Part shown: one piece after another, positions 18,296 through 27,326 of the stretch | Numbering within the stretch: position 1 is the first letter of the stretch | Layout of the letters: every line of letters starts with the position of its first letter | Source of the DNA: Verrucomicrobiales bacterium | Lineage (GTDB): Bacteria; Verrucomicrobiota; Verrucomicrobiia; Limisphaerales; CAIMTB01 | Length of the DNA stretch: 64,000 nucleotides | Reading direction: 5' to 3' | Assembly (NCBI GenBank): GCA_016795425.1 | Contig: JAEUHG010000139.1 | Location: 1-64,000, forward strand | Notes under the pieces: generated by a model | What the model was told of the DNA's origin: nothing | Databases searched by the model: none | The model's input: only the letters and a program-made list of their open reading frames with translations | Translations under genes and position numbers: made by a program

Positions 18296-19138
18296 TTGAA
18301 TCTGGACCATTCCACCGTCGCCGAGGCCAATCGCCGTTTCTACGCGCGCATCGCCGACCTCTATGATCGAACCGAATCGTGCGTCGCGGATCATGCCGCC
18401 CAAGTCGCCCTCGAAGCGGATCTCGACCAGGTTCTCTCTCATCTGTCCCAGCCTGCCGGCAGCGTCCGCGCCCTCGATGCCTGCGGCGGCTCCGGAAACG
18501 TCGCCCTCAAACTGCTCAACCGCGGACTCGACGTCACGGTCGCGGACATCTCCCGCGAACTGCTCGACATTCTCGAGCGAAAAGCCGCCGCGGTCGGGCG
18601 CCCTGCCAAGACCCACTGCGGCGAAATCGCGGCGTTCCTCGAATCCACCGACGCCACCTTCGACCTCGTGGTGTTCTCCTCCGCCCTGCATCATCTTCAG
18701 GATATCGACCGCGTTCTCACCCTGGTCTTCCGACGCCTGCGACCCGGCGGCCTGCTCTTCACGCTCCACGACCCCACCGCCCGCAGACACCAGGGCCGCC
18801 TGACGCCATTCCTCCTGAGAGCCGAGTACTTCGCCTTCAAATTCTTCAAACAACCCGGCGACGTACCCGCAGCGGCCCTTCGCAAACTGCGGCGCGCCTT
18901 CGGCGGACGTTCCGGTCAGAGCCGACTGTCGGACGACAATCTTGGCGTGGTCGCCGAGTATCACATCCGCGATGGCATCGATGACCTGGCCCTGGTCGAA
19001 CGCCTCAAGCAGGTCGGTTATCAGGTGGTCCGCCACGATCGCCTCCACGGCGCCCGGTTTGCCCTCGTCCAGGCGGTGGTGTCGCGCATCGGCCAACCCA
19101 CCGGCTTCAAACTGCTCCTGAGAAAGCCCAATGCCTGA
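18296..19138 (+). CDS. Class I SAM-dependent methyltransferase
   Basis: 280 residues, TTG start (MNLDHSTVAEANRRFYARIA). SAM-binding motif I is LDACGGSGNVALKLL, then TVADISRELL and the post-motif region FDLVVFSSALHHLQDID; LRPGGLLFTLHDP follows. This is the UbiE/Methyltransf_11 type. The 3' end overlaps the next gene by 8 bp. In this context the substrate may be a glycan, lipid or small molecule; nothing in the sequence decides. Confidence 0.85.
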   Translation: MNLDHSTVAEANRRFYARIADLYDRTESCVADHAAQVALEADLDQVLSHLSQPAGSVRALDACGGSGNVALKLLNRGLDVTVADISRELLDILERKAAAVGRPAKTHCGEIAAFLESTDATFDLVVFSSALHHLQDIDRVLTLVFRRLRPGGLLFTLHDPTARRHQGRLTPFLLRAEYFAFKFFKQPGDVPAAALRKLRRAFGGRSGQSRLSDDNLGVVAEYHIRDGIDDLALVERLKQVGYQVVRHDRLHGARFALVQAVVSRIGQPTGFKLLLRKPNA

Positions 19139-20525
19139 CCCCGCACCCCACCGGGTCAGTGCCTGGCGGACCCGCACGGACTACTCCGATCGCCAGGCCA
19201 TCGTCGAAGCCACGCGATCGGCGATCGATGCCCTCGCGCTGCCGGCTGATTTTGTGCGTCCCGGCGACCGCGTGGTGCTCAAACCCAATTGGGTGAAGGA
19301 ACACGACGAGCGTCACCCTGGCCCCGGTGCCTGGGAACACGTCGTCACTCATCCCGCCGTCATCGAGGCGGTGATCCGTTGGTCGGCTCCGCGTCTTGCC
19401 GGATCCGGGTCCATCGTCGTCTGTGACGCTCCCCAAACCGATTCGTCGTTCGCCGCGCTCCGGCGGTATTGCCAACTGGACGCTCTCATCGCCACCTGCC
19501 GCGCGGATTTCCCGGGTGTGCGCATCGAACTGCTCGACCTGCGACCGGAGGAATGGCACGCCGTCGATGGGGTCACCGTGTCCAAAACCACCCTGCCCGG
19601 CGATCCCGCGGGGAGCACCCTGGTTCAACTCAATGCCGGGAGCGAATTCGTCGGCTATTCCGGGTGCGGCAAGCTCTACGGCGCCAGTTACGACATGGCC
19701 GAGACCAATGAACACCACCAGGGATCTCGGCATGAGTATTTGCTCTGCCGCACCCCGATGGACGCGGATGTTCTCATCAATCTTCCCAAGCTCAAAACCC
19801 ACAAGAAGGTCGGCGTCACCTGCGCCCTGAAGAACCTCGTCGGCATCAACGCCAATAAGAATTGGCTGCCACACCACACCGAAGGCACCCCCAGTCAGGG
19901 CGGAGACCAATTCCCCGCCAACACCACCAAGGCACGCCTGGAACACCAATGGATGGGCGCGGCAAAACGCTTCCTGCGCAACAGCCCCGCGCTCTCCCGA
20001 TTGTTCGTGCCGCTCAAAAAGGCGGGCCGCCTCGTCTTTGGCGACACCCAGAAAGTGGTGCGCTCCGGCAACTGGCATGGCAATGACACCTGCTGGCGGA
20101 TGGTGCTCGACCTCAATAAATGCCTGTTCTTCTTCGACGGCGCAGGACAGCACCGCCGAGAGCCGCTCCGTTACCTCGCGGTCGTCGATGGCATCATAGG
20201 CGGCGAAGGAAACGGGCCCATGTCGCCCGATCCGGTCCCCTGTGGTGCCATCCTCGCGGGCACCCATCCGCTCGCGGTGGATTGCGCATCCGCCACCCTG
20301 ATGGGCTTCGATCCGCAACGATTGCCGCTGCTTGCCGGCGGTTTCCGCATGCGAGCCCCGGACTTCGCCGGCTTCGCGTACGACACCGTCGAATTGTCGT
20401 CCAATCATCCCGCCTGGACCGGCCCCGTGGCTGCCTTGCGCGAAACGTTTCATTTCCGGCCGCACTTCGGCTGGACCGGCGCCATCGAACGAACGGCCCC
20501 ACCGCGATCGCCCGCCCCCCGATGA
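19131..20525 (+). CDS. DUF362 domain protein (cytoplasmic)
   Basis: 464 residues with no signal peptide. DUF362 hallmarks are DRVVLKPNWVKEHD near the N-terminus, HPAVIEAVIRW, DVLINLPKLKTHKKVGVTCALKNLVGIN, and GGEGNGPMSPDPVPCGAILAGTHPLAVDCASATLMGFDP near the end. The molecular role of the family is unknown; some members carry ferredoxin domains, but this one has no Cys cluster. It overlaps the methyltransferase upstream and the FHA-cyclase downstream (ATGA), giving a tight three-gene unit at the end of the polysaccharide locus. Confidence 0.85.
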   Translation: MPDPAPHRVSAWRTRTDYSDRQAIVEATRSAIDALALPADFVRPGDRVVLKPNWVKEHDERHPGPGAWEHVVTHPAVIEAVIRWSAPRLAGSGSIVVCDAPQTDSSFAALRRYCQLDALIATCRADFPGVRIELLDLRPEEWHAVDGVTVSKTTLPGDPAGSTLVQLNAGSEFVGYSGCGKLYGASYDMAETNEHHQGSRHEYLLCRTPMDADVLINLPKLKTHKKVGVTCALKNLVGINANKNWLPHHTEGTPSQGGDQFPANTTKARLEHQWMGAAKRFLRNSPALSRLFVPLKKAGRLVFGDTQKVVRSGNWHGNDTCWRMVLDLNKCLFFFDGAGQHRREPLRYLAVVDGIIGGEGNGPMSPDPVPCGAILAGTHPLAVDCASATLMGFDPQRLPLLAGGFRMRAPDFAGFAYDTVELSSNHPAWTGPVAALRETFHFRPHFGWTGAIERTAPPRSPAPR

Positions 20526-21388
20526 GCAACCTCGAAACTCCCAAGGCCTCCCTGGAACGCGACGGCTCTCCGCCCGTCCCCATCACCGGCAATTGCTCGC
20601 TCGGCCGCACCGTAGGCAATGATGTGGTCCTGGTGGACGACCGGGTCTCCCGCCGGCACGCCACCATCCACGCCCAAGGCGATCGCGAATTCTGGCTGGT
20701 GGATCTGGGCAGCCGTAATGGCACTTATCTCAACGGCCGACGCGTCAGCCAACCCACCCGTCTGCGTGATACCGACCGCGTGCAGATCGGCCCGTTCCAC
20801 CTCACGTTTCGACTCGGCGCCGGCCCCAATGATCCTACGGTCGGCACGGTCCTCGCCGACCAGACTCAAGTCGATCTCCGATCCTGTCCATGCTGGCTGA
20901 TTCTCTGCGATATCATCAGCTCCAGCGCCCTCCATCAACAAGCCAGCCCGGAAGAGGTCTCCGTTCTCGTCGGTGGCTGGTTCGCCCGCTGCAAAGAAGT
21001 CATCGAGGAGAATGGTGGAACCATCAACAAGTACCTCGGCGACGGTTTCTTCGCCTATTGGAGCGCGTCGCAACCGGCCTTGCAGCACGTCGCCCAGGCT
21101 CTCCGCGACCTGCGCCGCCTCCAGGCGGAAGGACGGCCCTCATTTCGGGTCGTCGTTCACCACGGTCGCGTGTTCCTCGGCGGCATACCGTCCTCGGGAG
21201 AAGAAAGTCTCGCCGGTCCGGAAGTGAATTTCGTGTTCCGACAAGAAAAGTTGGCCGGCGAATTGAGAAGAGAACGCCTCGCCAGCGCGGCGGCCAGCGA
21301 ACTTCTGAAGCCTCTGCTGCCCGCCGAGGCGGCAGGAGAACATTCACTCCCCGGTTTCCCAGGGAAGTTCTCCTTCTTCACGTTCTGA
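20522..21388 (+). CDS. FHA domain fused to class III nucleotide cyclase
   Basis: 288 residues. FHA domain at about 25-95: LGRTVGNDVVL, SRRHATI and DLGSRNGTYLNGRRV, the phosphothreonine-binding signature. Cyclase domain at about 120-270: first metal Asp in LILCDIISSS, second in KYLGDGFFAYW, and transition-state Asn/Arg in VNFVFRQEKLAG at the right spacing. The substrate-selecting Lys region is replaced by GEESLAGPE, so cAMP versus cGMP cannot be called. Its ATG overlaps the DUF362 stop. Phosphorylation-gated second-messenger synthesis is the natural reading of the fusion (inference). Confidence 0.85.
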   Translation: MSNLETPKASLERDGSPPVPITGNCSLGRTVGNDVVLVDDRVSRRHATIHAQGDREFWLVDLGSRNGTYLNGRRVSQPTRLRDTDRVQIGPFHLTFRLGAGPNDPTVGTVLADQTQVDLRSCPCWLILCDIISSSALHQQASPEEVSVLVGGWFARCKEVIEENGGTINKYLGDGFFAYWSASQPALQHVAQALRDLRRLQAEGRPSFRVVVHHGRVFLGGIPSSGEESLAGPEVNFVFRQEKLAGELRRERLASAAASELLKPLLPAEAAGEHSLPGFPGKFSFFTF

Positions 21389-21442
21389 TCGGCCCGCGAC
21401 TCGTTGCTTTTCGCACCGCCGCGGTTCTCGATGGTGACGGAT

Positions 21443-22285
21443 TCACCGGGTGCGGACACGGCGGCTCCACATCACCCCGCCCAGCAAAGCGGCACCCAGC
21501 AGGAACAAACCGGAGGGTTCGGGAATCGGCATCACGGAGGCAAACGTGGTGCCCACAAGAAGGTCGTCAAAAATCAGGGACCCCGATCCCCCGGCAATCC
21601 CGCTGCTGGGCGTGGTGGTGCCCTGCCGCATGGCGAAGGCCTCCACCTCACCCTGAAATCCCCAGGCATCGGTGGAAACTGCGCCCGGACTGGATTCACT
21701 CAGCGGGTTGACCCATAGCGTCGCCTCGCCGGTATCGACATTGAGCCGCGTGAAAACCGTGTATCCGACATTGAGGTCCAGCGCCTGACCCCATTTCGTC
21801 GCGTTCTCGCCGTTGTTGGCCGACTCGCTCGAGATGCGCAGCGAGAACTTTCCGCCCGCTTCCTGGCCGGCCCAGATGCGACCGTAAAACTCATTGGCCG
21901 TGCTCGACTTGAAGTGGGCGAAGTACGAACCGCCACTGTCCGTCGGCAACGCCGTGAACTTCACTCCGAAGCTCGCGTACAAGAAATTGTTGGCGTTGTC
22001 CGCGTCGCCGTCCGCCTTGAACTTCAACCCGCCATCGAACAACCGATGCGCGTCGTCCTTGTTGCCCACGGTGTCAGCCTGCAGCAACTGAACCGATCCC
22101 CCCTGCACCAGTAGGTTGTTGCCCGTGCCACTATGCCGATTCCAGGCCGACGCGGTGTTGGGCGGATTCGACAACGGCCCGTCTCCGTAGGCATTGAAAT
22201 TGTCGCTCACCAAGGTCGCCGCCTGCAGAGGCAGAACAGTGGTGGCAAGACCGGCGATCAAAAGCTGGCGATGTTGGCGGTTCAT
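21443..22285 (-). CDS. PEP-CTERM secreted protein, LamG/jelly-roll-like
   Basis: 280 residues. Signal peptide MNRQHRQLLIAGLATTVLPLQA, then VSDNFNAYGDGPLSN, a common opening of concanavalin-like PEP-CTERM proteins. The C-terminus is a canonical signal: PIPEPSG, a hydrophobic helix LFLLGAALLGGVMW and basic SRRVRTR. It is predicted to be exported and sorted by an exosortase encoded elsewhere. Start ATG 22285 is taken from the signal peptide; the preceding bases have no good Shine-Dalgarno. Function unknown. Confidence 0.88.
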   Translation of the reverse strand: MNRQHRQLLIAGLATTVLPLQAATLVSDNFNAYGDGPLSNPPNTASAWNRHSGTGNNLLVQGGSVQLLQADTVGNKDDAHRLFDGGLKFKADGDADNANNFLYASFGVKFTALPTDSGGSYFAHFKSSTANEFYGRIWAGQEAGGKFSLRISSESANNGENATKWGQALDLNVGYTVFTRLNVDTGEATLWVNPLSESSPGAVSTDAWGFQGEVEAFAMRQGTTTPSSGIAGGSGSLIFDDLLVGTTFASVMPIPEPSGLFLLGAALLGGVMWSRRVRTR

Positions 22286-22532
22286 AGGGAGGACGACAGA
22301 ATCGGAATTCGCGAGCATAGACCATGAACCAGGACGTTCCGGCAGATTGCGATCTCGACGCGCGCCGATGCGGGATGGGACACCCGGCGCGTTGCTTCGG
22401 TGAAACCCTGCCAAGGCGGGTGCGGTTGCCCGACCATCGAGCAACCGTGGATCATGGGTAGCAAGTTGGAGTTGCCCCGCACCCGGCCATTGTTGAACCC
22501 GCGCCCCGATCCGCGCAAGTGACGAAACAGGG

Positions 22533-23654
22533 TCAGACTCCCGGCATCATCCAACGCACAAACCAACCCTGCGCCCCCAAAATCCACGCGAGCGCCGACC
22601 CCGCCAAATACGGTCCGTAGGGTATCCGCGCCGACCACTCCCTCTTCCCCGCCGCCGTCAGCAAGGCGCTGATTGCCAGGGCCGACACCGAACTCCCCAT
22701 CAGCGCGAAAATCACCCCCTGCCAACCCGTAAACGCTCCAATCATCGCCATGAACTTCACATCCCCGAATCCCATCGCCTCCCGGGGCACCGTCACTTCG
22801 TCCGTCATCGCTTCCATCCAAGGCACCGTCGCCGGATCCAATTCCTCCTCCCCAATCTGCATCCGACCCGCCCTCAACCGCAGCCTCACGGTCACGTTCT
22901 CGTAACAGCGATCCAGCAACTCCAGGCGGCTCGCATGAAAGACCAACGCGTCCGAAACCCGGTAGAAAACATCCTCATAGGGCAGCACCCGGTCCGGCAA
23001 ATGTATCTCCGTCTCGGTGAACACCAGGCGCGCTCCCGATGGCAACCGGAACCGCTGCCGTCCCAACAACAGTTTGCCCAATTCCAGGATGCCGAACACC
23101 AGCCCCGAACCGATGGCCGCCCCAATCAACGAAGCTTTCAACGAAGGCCACACATAGGACTCGCCGTGCATGCCGGGCGCCAACACCGACAGCACAATCC
23201 CCGCCGCCGCGCCGCCCAAGGTGATTTCATCCGGAATGATCAGGTGCTCGATATCGACAAATGTGGCGACGATCAGGCCCGCCCCGAACAGGCAAAAGGC
23301 GAGCGGCACCCATGGTCCCGCCGCGCCATGCAACACCCAAAGCAACGCAAATGTCATCGCCGTCAATAACTCCACCATCACATACCGCGCCGAAATCCTC
23401 TCCCCGCAGTGCCCGCACCGCCCCCGTAGCCAAACCCAGGAAAGGATGGGCAGGTTCTGATACCAACGGATCGCCGTCCCGCACCTTGGACAATGTGAGG
23501 GCGGCGAAACCAGGCTCTCCCCGCGCGGCATCCGGTGAATGCACACGTTGAGAAAACTTCCGACGATCGCCCCGAACACTCCGAACACCACCGTCCAAAA
23601 ATGAAACGGGAGCGAGGTCCATGTCGCCGCATCCAATACGTCCGCACCCATCAT
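22533..23654 (-). CDS. pilD: Type IV prepilin peptidase (A24), with an inserted domain
   Basis: 373 residues, longer than the usual 250-290. N-terminal methylase-like domain: FLNVCIHRMPRGESLVSPPSHCPRCG with the CxxC...CxxC zinc site (CPRC, CGHC). Catalytic Asp pair: FVDIEHLIIPDE and MGFGDVKFMAMIG, as in TcpJ/PilD. Between the two Asp motifs is an extra soluble segment of over 100 residues (RQRFRLPSG to EVTVPREA). It is predicted to cleave and methylate pseudopilins such as the one at 55189. Coupled to aroE: its ATG (23654) overlaps the aroE stop. Confidence 0.92.
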   Translation of the reverse strand: MMGADVLDAATWTSLPFHFWTVVFGVFGAIVGSFLNVCIHRMPRGESLVSPPSHCPRCGTAIRWYQNLPILSWVWLRGRCGHCGERISARYVMVELLTAMTFALLWVLHGAAGPWVPLAFCLFGAGLIVATFVDIEHLIIPDEITLGGAAAGIVLSVLAPGMHGESYVWPSLKASLIGAAIGSGLVFGILELGKLLLGRQRFRLPSGARLVFTETEIHLPDRVLPYEDVFYRVSDALVFHASRLELLDRCYENVTVRLRLRAGRMQIGEEELDPATVPWMEAMTDEVTVPREAMGFGDVKFMAMIGAFTGWQGVIFALMGSSVSALAISALLTAAGKREWSARIPYGPYLAGSALAWILGAQGWFVRWMMPGV

Positions 23655-24598
23655 GCGTGTTCCGCCCTTCCGTAAATGTGCTCCGACAACGCCCGCCGCA
23701 TCACCTCCGCAGGCGCCGGCCTTCCAGACCACCAACTCAACGCGGCGGCGCCTTGGTAGAGCAGCATGCCCAGCCCGTTCGCCGTCCGGCAACCCGCGTC
23801 CCTGGCGGCCATCAGGAAGGGTGTCATGGCAGGTCGATAAATCATGTCATAAGCCGCGACCGCTCGGTCCACTGCCCATGCCTCACGGTCATACGGCAGC
23901 GGATCGCTCGGTTTGAGTCCTGCCGACGTCGCGTTCAATGCCAGGTCAACGCGTCCCGGTGGATATCCAACCCCGACCCGGCCCCGTAGTTCCGGTTGGC
24001 GCTGCACGATTTCTTCGGCGATCGCCTGCGCTTTTGCCTCGGTCCGATTCACCAGCCAAAGCTTCTCCGGACCCTCCACCGCGAGTCGCAACGCCGCCAC
24101 CCGCCCGGCTCCTCCCGCCCCCAGCAGCAGGATCGTCGAATTCCTTGGCTCAAAGCCGAGATCCTCCCGCAAGGACCGAACGATGGCGTCGGCATCGGTG
24201 TTGCATCCAGCCATCCGAATCTCGGTCGCCGCCCCGGCTTCCATCTCCCCTATTGGGCGCCAATCCTCCTCCCCCCCCGCAATCCTTCCCTCAAAACGAA
24301 CCGTGTTGACCGCCCCCCAGGTCCTGGCGGAAACGTCCAGAACTTCCATCATGTCCATCGCCAGCAACTTATGCGGAACCGTGAGGTTCACTCCCACGAA
24401 TCCCATAGCCGCCGCCCCGGCCAATGCCTGCCGCAATTCCGAGGGCCGAACATCAAAGGCCAGGTACCGCCAATCCAAGCCCAGGGCATCGATCCCGGCA
24501 TTCTGCATGGCCGGAGACGCCGAGTGTTGGATCGGATGCCCGTAGACCGCGCAATAGCGCGTGCTCGCGGAAATCCCCGCCTTCGTTTCGAACGGCAT
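23651..24598 (-). CDS. aroE: Shikimate dehydrogenase
   Basis: 315 residues. NADPH-dependent reduction of 3-dehydroshikimate in aromatic amino acid synthesis. Motifs: VYGHPIQHSASPAMQNAG (shikimate-binding Ser), VNLTVPHK (catalytic Lys), NTDADA (catalytic Asp), LLLGAGGAGRVAALRL (dinucleotide fold). ATG 24598 gives the standard N-terminus. Slightly longer than E. coli AroE (272) because of insertions after the lysine motif. Co-transcribed with pilD. Confidence 0.93.
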   Translation of the reverse strand: MPFETKAGISASTRYCAVYGHPIQHSASPAMQNAGIDALGLDWRYLAFDVRPSELRQALAGAAAMGFVGVNLTVPHKLLAMDMMEVLDVSARTWGAVNTVRFEGRIAGGEEDWRPIGEMEAGAATEIRMAGCNTDADAIVRSLREDLGFEPRNSTILLLGAGGAGRVAALRLAVEGPEKLWLVNRTEAKAQAIAEEIVQRQPELRGRVGVGYPPGRVDLALNATSAGLKPSDPLPYDREAWAVDRAVAAYDMIYRPAMTPFLMAARDAGCRTANGLGMLLYQGAAALSWWSGRPAPAEVMRRALSEHIYGRAEHA

Positions 24599-24732
24599 GT
24601 GGCCGGGCGTTATAGGGTCCCGTCCAAGGCCGGGCAAAGGACAATTTCGCCAGCCCCTGCCCGCTTTTGAATGCCATTGCAGCCCCCATCGTCCACTCCT
24701 AGCGTATCCGCCCGTCGCCCGCTGGGCCGGCT

Positions 24733-26214
24733 ATGCTGTACCAAATGGATCCCGATCGCACTGCATCGATCCCAGGTTCCCATGAACCGCCCAACAGATG
24801 TCGCGCGCGACACCGCGCCCTCTCCACCGCGGCGGTGTGCCTGCTCCTTGCGCTCGTGCTCCCCACCATCGGCTGTCGCACCTACGCCACCAAGACCGAG
24901 GATCTCCGGGCTGCCTGGCGCAGTGGCAATGTCGACCAGGCGGTCAAAGACCTGACCAAAAGGGCCGAAGACGCCGCCAACACCCGGGATGCCGTCATTT
25001 GGCGACTCGAACAAGCCACCGCCCTCCGCGTGGCCGGCAAGTTCGAGGAAAGCAATCAAGCCTTCGACACCGCTGAGGCCCGCATGACGGAGTATTCCGG
25101 ACGCGCCAAAGTCCGCGTCGCGACCGAGGCCATGGCCACCATGACCACCCCCGCCAACCTTCCTTACGAAGGGCGGGCGTATGACCGCATCATGGCCGCC
25201 ACCTATCGGGCACTCAATTTTCTCGCCCTCGGAAAACCTGACGCCGCCCGCCCCGCCCTCTTCAAGGCGTACCAATACCAGCAGGATGCCGTGGCGGAGA
25301 ACGCCCGCCGCATCGAGCGCGCCAAGCAGGACGCCGCCCGTTCCCAGGATTCGGCGACGCTCCAACGCACCCAGAACAACCCGCAATTTCAGCAGCGGGT
25401 GAATTCGCTCTATACCACCAACTCCGCCTTCCAGCCCTACGCCGAATACGTGAACCCCTTCACGGTCTGGTTGGATGGCGTGTTCTTCCTCCATCAAGCC
25501 CAGGATGCCTCCGATCTGGAACGCGCCCGAAAATCCCTCGAACGGGCCCTCGCCTTCGCGCCCGGCAATACCGGCATCCGCGCTGACCTCGCCGCCTGCG
25601 ACCGACGCCTGCAAGGGCAACCTCTCGAGCGCGTGACCTACGTCATCTTTGAGACCGGCGGCGCCCCGATCCGCCAGCAAATCCGGATCGATATCCCCAT
25701 CATCTTTGCCAACGTCTCCTACATCGGCTCCGCGTGGCCCGTCCTTCAGCCCCAAGGCGGCCACGCCGCCACCCTCGCCGTCACCGGCGCTGGCTCCCGA
25801 GCCCTCACTGAACGCGTCGCCAGCATGGACAGTGTCGTCGCCCGCGATTTTGAAGACGAGAAACCGGCGATCATCTCGCGCACGCTGATCTCCACCCTGG
25901 CCAAGGGCGCCGCGGCCTTCGCCGCCAACGAGGCCGCGTCCCAGCAGGACGAAGGTCTGGGCGCCCTGGTCCGCATCGCCACCCTGGCCTACCAAGCCAG
26001 TGTCAATATTGCCGATACCCGGACCTGGACCACTTTGCCCAAAGAATTCCAAGTCGCCCGTATCCCGACGCCGCCGGATCGCCGCCTCGAATTGTCCGAA
26101 GGTTCGAGTCCGGTCGTGCCGGTGGTGGTTGCGGACGGGGAAGTGAATGTCGTCTATGTTCGATCCCTGAGCGGGCACACCCCGCTTCGGATCAGCCAAA
26201 TGAGATTGAAATGA
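24733..26214 (+). CDS. COG3014-like lipoprotein with TPR-like region
   Basis: About 490 residues. A long basic N-terminus leads into a lipoprotein signal (LLLALVLPTIGC). Helical repeats follow (about 55-190: AAWRSGNVDQAVKDLTKR, FEESNQAFDTAEARM), then AYDRIMAATYRALNFLALGKPDAA, typical of COG3014. The C-terminal half has the beta-rich GAPIRQQIRIDIPI region. Start uncertain: ATG 24733 or 24745. It overlaps the YcfL-like gene by ATGA. In gammaproteobacteria homologues sit next to ycfL and lpoB, and the same trio is found here, so a role in envelope/peptidoglycan regulation is inferred. Confidence 0.8.
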   Translation: MLYQMDPDRTASIPGSHEPPNRCRARHRALSTAAVCLLLALVLPTIGCRTYATKTEDLRAAWRSGNVDQAVKDLTKRAEDAANTRDAVIWRLEQATALRVAGKFEESNQAFDTAEARMTEYSGRAKVRVATEAMATMTTPANLPYEGRAYDRIMAATYRALNFLALGKPDAARPALFKAYQYQQDAVAENARRIERAKQDAARSQDSATLQRTQNNPQFQQRVNSLYTTNSAFQPYAEYVNPFTVWLDGVFFLHQAQDASDLERARKSLERALAFAPGNTGIRADLAACDRRLQGQPLERVTYVIFETGGAPIRQQIRIDIPIIFANVSYIGSAWPVLQPQGGHAATLAVTGAGSRALTERVASMDSVVARDFEDEKPAIISRTLISTLAKGAAAFAANEAASQQDEGLGALVRIATLAYQASVNIADTRTWTTLPKEFQVARIPTPPDRRLELSEGSSPVVPVVVADGEVNVVYVRSLSGHTPLRISQMRLK

Positions 26215-26678
26215 AAATGTCCTCCCGAACCTGGTCTCTTGCCGCCCTGGCCGCCGCTTGCCTGGCCGGCCCCGGCTGTCACACCGCTTACAAAGGGGTC
26301 AACACCGTTGAACCCGCCAATCCCTCCTACGTCCGCCACAATATCGAAGACAAACGTATCGTCCGCGACAAAGGCACCGCGCGGTCGGTCGCCGTCCTCA
26401 ATGTCATCGAGGGCACGACGAACGACGGCGGACTTCGCATCGGTGTCGAGGTGCAAAACCAACGCACCAAGTCGTTCCGGTTCAACTACCGCTTCGATTG
26501 GTTCGACGGCCAGGGTTTCCCTTACAGCACCCCCGGATCAACCATGGTCTCGCAACAGATCGAACCCGGCCAGGTGCTGGTTCTCACCACCGTCGCGCCC
26601 AACCCGGCGGCCAAGGATTTCCGGCTCACCCTCCAACAGAGCACCCGCGACTACAACCCGGTCCTGCCCAAGAACTGA
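26211..26678 (+). CDS. ycfL: YcfL-like lipoprotein (DUF1425)
   Basis: 155 residues. The signal peptide ends ACLAGPGC (lipobox-like). The core includes LNVIEGTTNDGGLRIGVEVQNQRTKSFRFNYRFDWFDGQGF, matching the YcfL beta-sandwich, and VLTTVAPNPAAKDFRLTL near the end. Start ATG 26211 overlaps the previous stop. It is the middle gene of the COG3014-ycfL-lpoB set. Biochemical function unknown. Confidence 0.82.
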   Translation: MKMSSRTWSLAALAAACLAGPGCHTAYKGVNTVEPANPSYVRHNIEDKRIVRDKGTARSVAVLNVIEGTTNDGGLRIGVEVQNQRTKSFRFNYRFDWFDGQGFPYSTPGSTMVSQQIEPGQVLVLTTVAPNPAAKDFRLTLQQSTRDYNPVLPKN

Positions 26679-26711
26679 TCCGCCCGATTCACCGCCTCTC
26701 CATCTGTGCCT

Positions 26712-27311
26712 ATGAATTCCAAACTCATCGTCTGCACCGCCGCACTCGGCGTCCTCGCCGCCTTCGCCCCCGGTTGCACCCGTCGCGCCCAATACGTCGA
26801 TCCCAAGGGCGGCCGTCTCATGGTGACCCTCGACCAAATCAACATCCAGGACTTCTCCATGGCCGCAGAAGACGCCATCAAGGACCTGCTCGGAGCCGGG
26901 GTTCTCGAAAAAGTACCCTCGCCCCCGGCCGTCATGGTCGTCAGCCGCGTGGTCAATAGCACCAGCCAGCAGGTCGATACCGACCTGCTCACCAAAAAAA
27001 TCCGCGTCGCCCTCAACAAAAGCGGCAAGGCCCTCACCATGACCACCCGGGGTCCCGGCGGCACCGCCGAGGATGAACTCGCCCGCGAAATCGCCCAGGA
27101 ATGGCGCGACATGGGTCTCGAACCCCAGCCGTCCCGTCCGCCGGATTTCAGTCTCTCCGGCAAGATCATCGAAACCTATACGCGCGCCGGAAATTACCGT
27201 CAGGCCGCCTACACCTTCCAACTCTCGCTCACCGATCGCCGCGGTCTCGCGGTCTGGGAAGGCGAAAAGGAAGTGGTCAAACAGGGCCGCCGTCCATCGG
27301 TCGGCTTTTGA
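26712..27311 (+). CDS. lpoB: LpoB-like outer-membrane lipoprotein
   Basis: 199 residues. Lipoprotein signal (LGVLAAFAPGC). The C-terminal domain has MVVSRVVNSTSQQVDTDLLTKKIRVAL and FSLSGKIIETYTRAGNYRQAAYTFQLSLTD, matching the LpoB/COG3417 fold. In E. coli LpoB activates the peptidoglycan synthase PBP1b; here that role is by family only. ATG 26712 is chosen (GTG 26706 is possible). It is convergent with the RND pump gene, with 15 bp between stops. Confidence 0.82.
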   Translation: MNSKLIVCTAALGVLAAFAPGCTRRAQYVDPKGGRLMVTLDQINIQDFSMAAEDAIKDLLGAGVLEKVPSPPAVMVVSRVVNSTSQQVDTDLLTKKIRVALNKSGKALTMTTRGPGGTAEDELAREIAQEWRDMGLEPQPSRPPDFSLSGKIIETYTRAGNYRQAAYTFQLSLTDRRGLAVWEGEKEVVKQGRRPSVGF

Positions 27312-27326
27312 CCGCGTCACCCTCCG

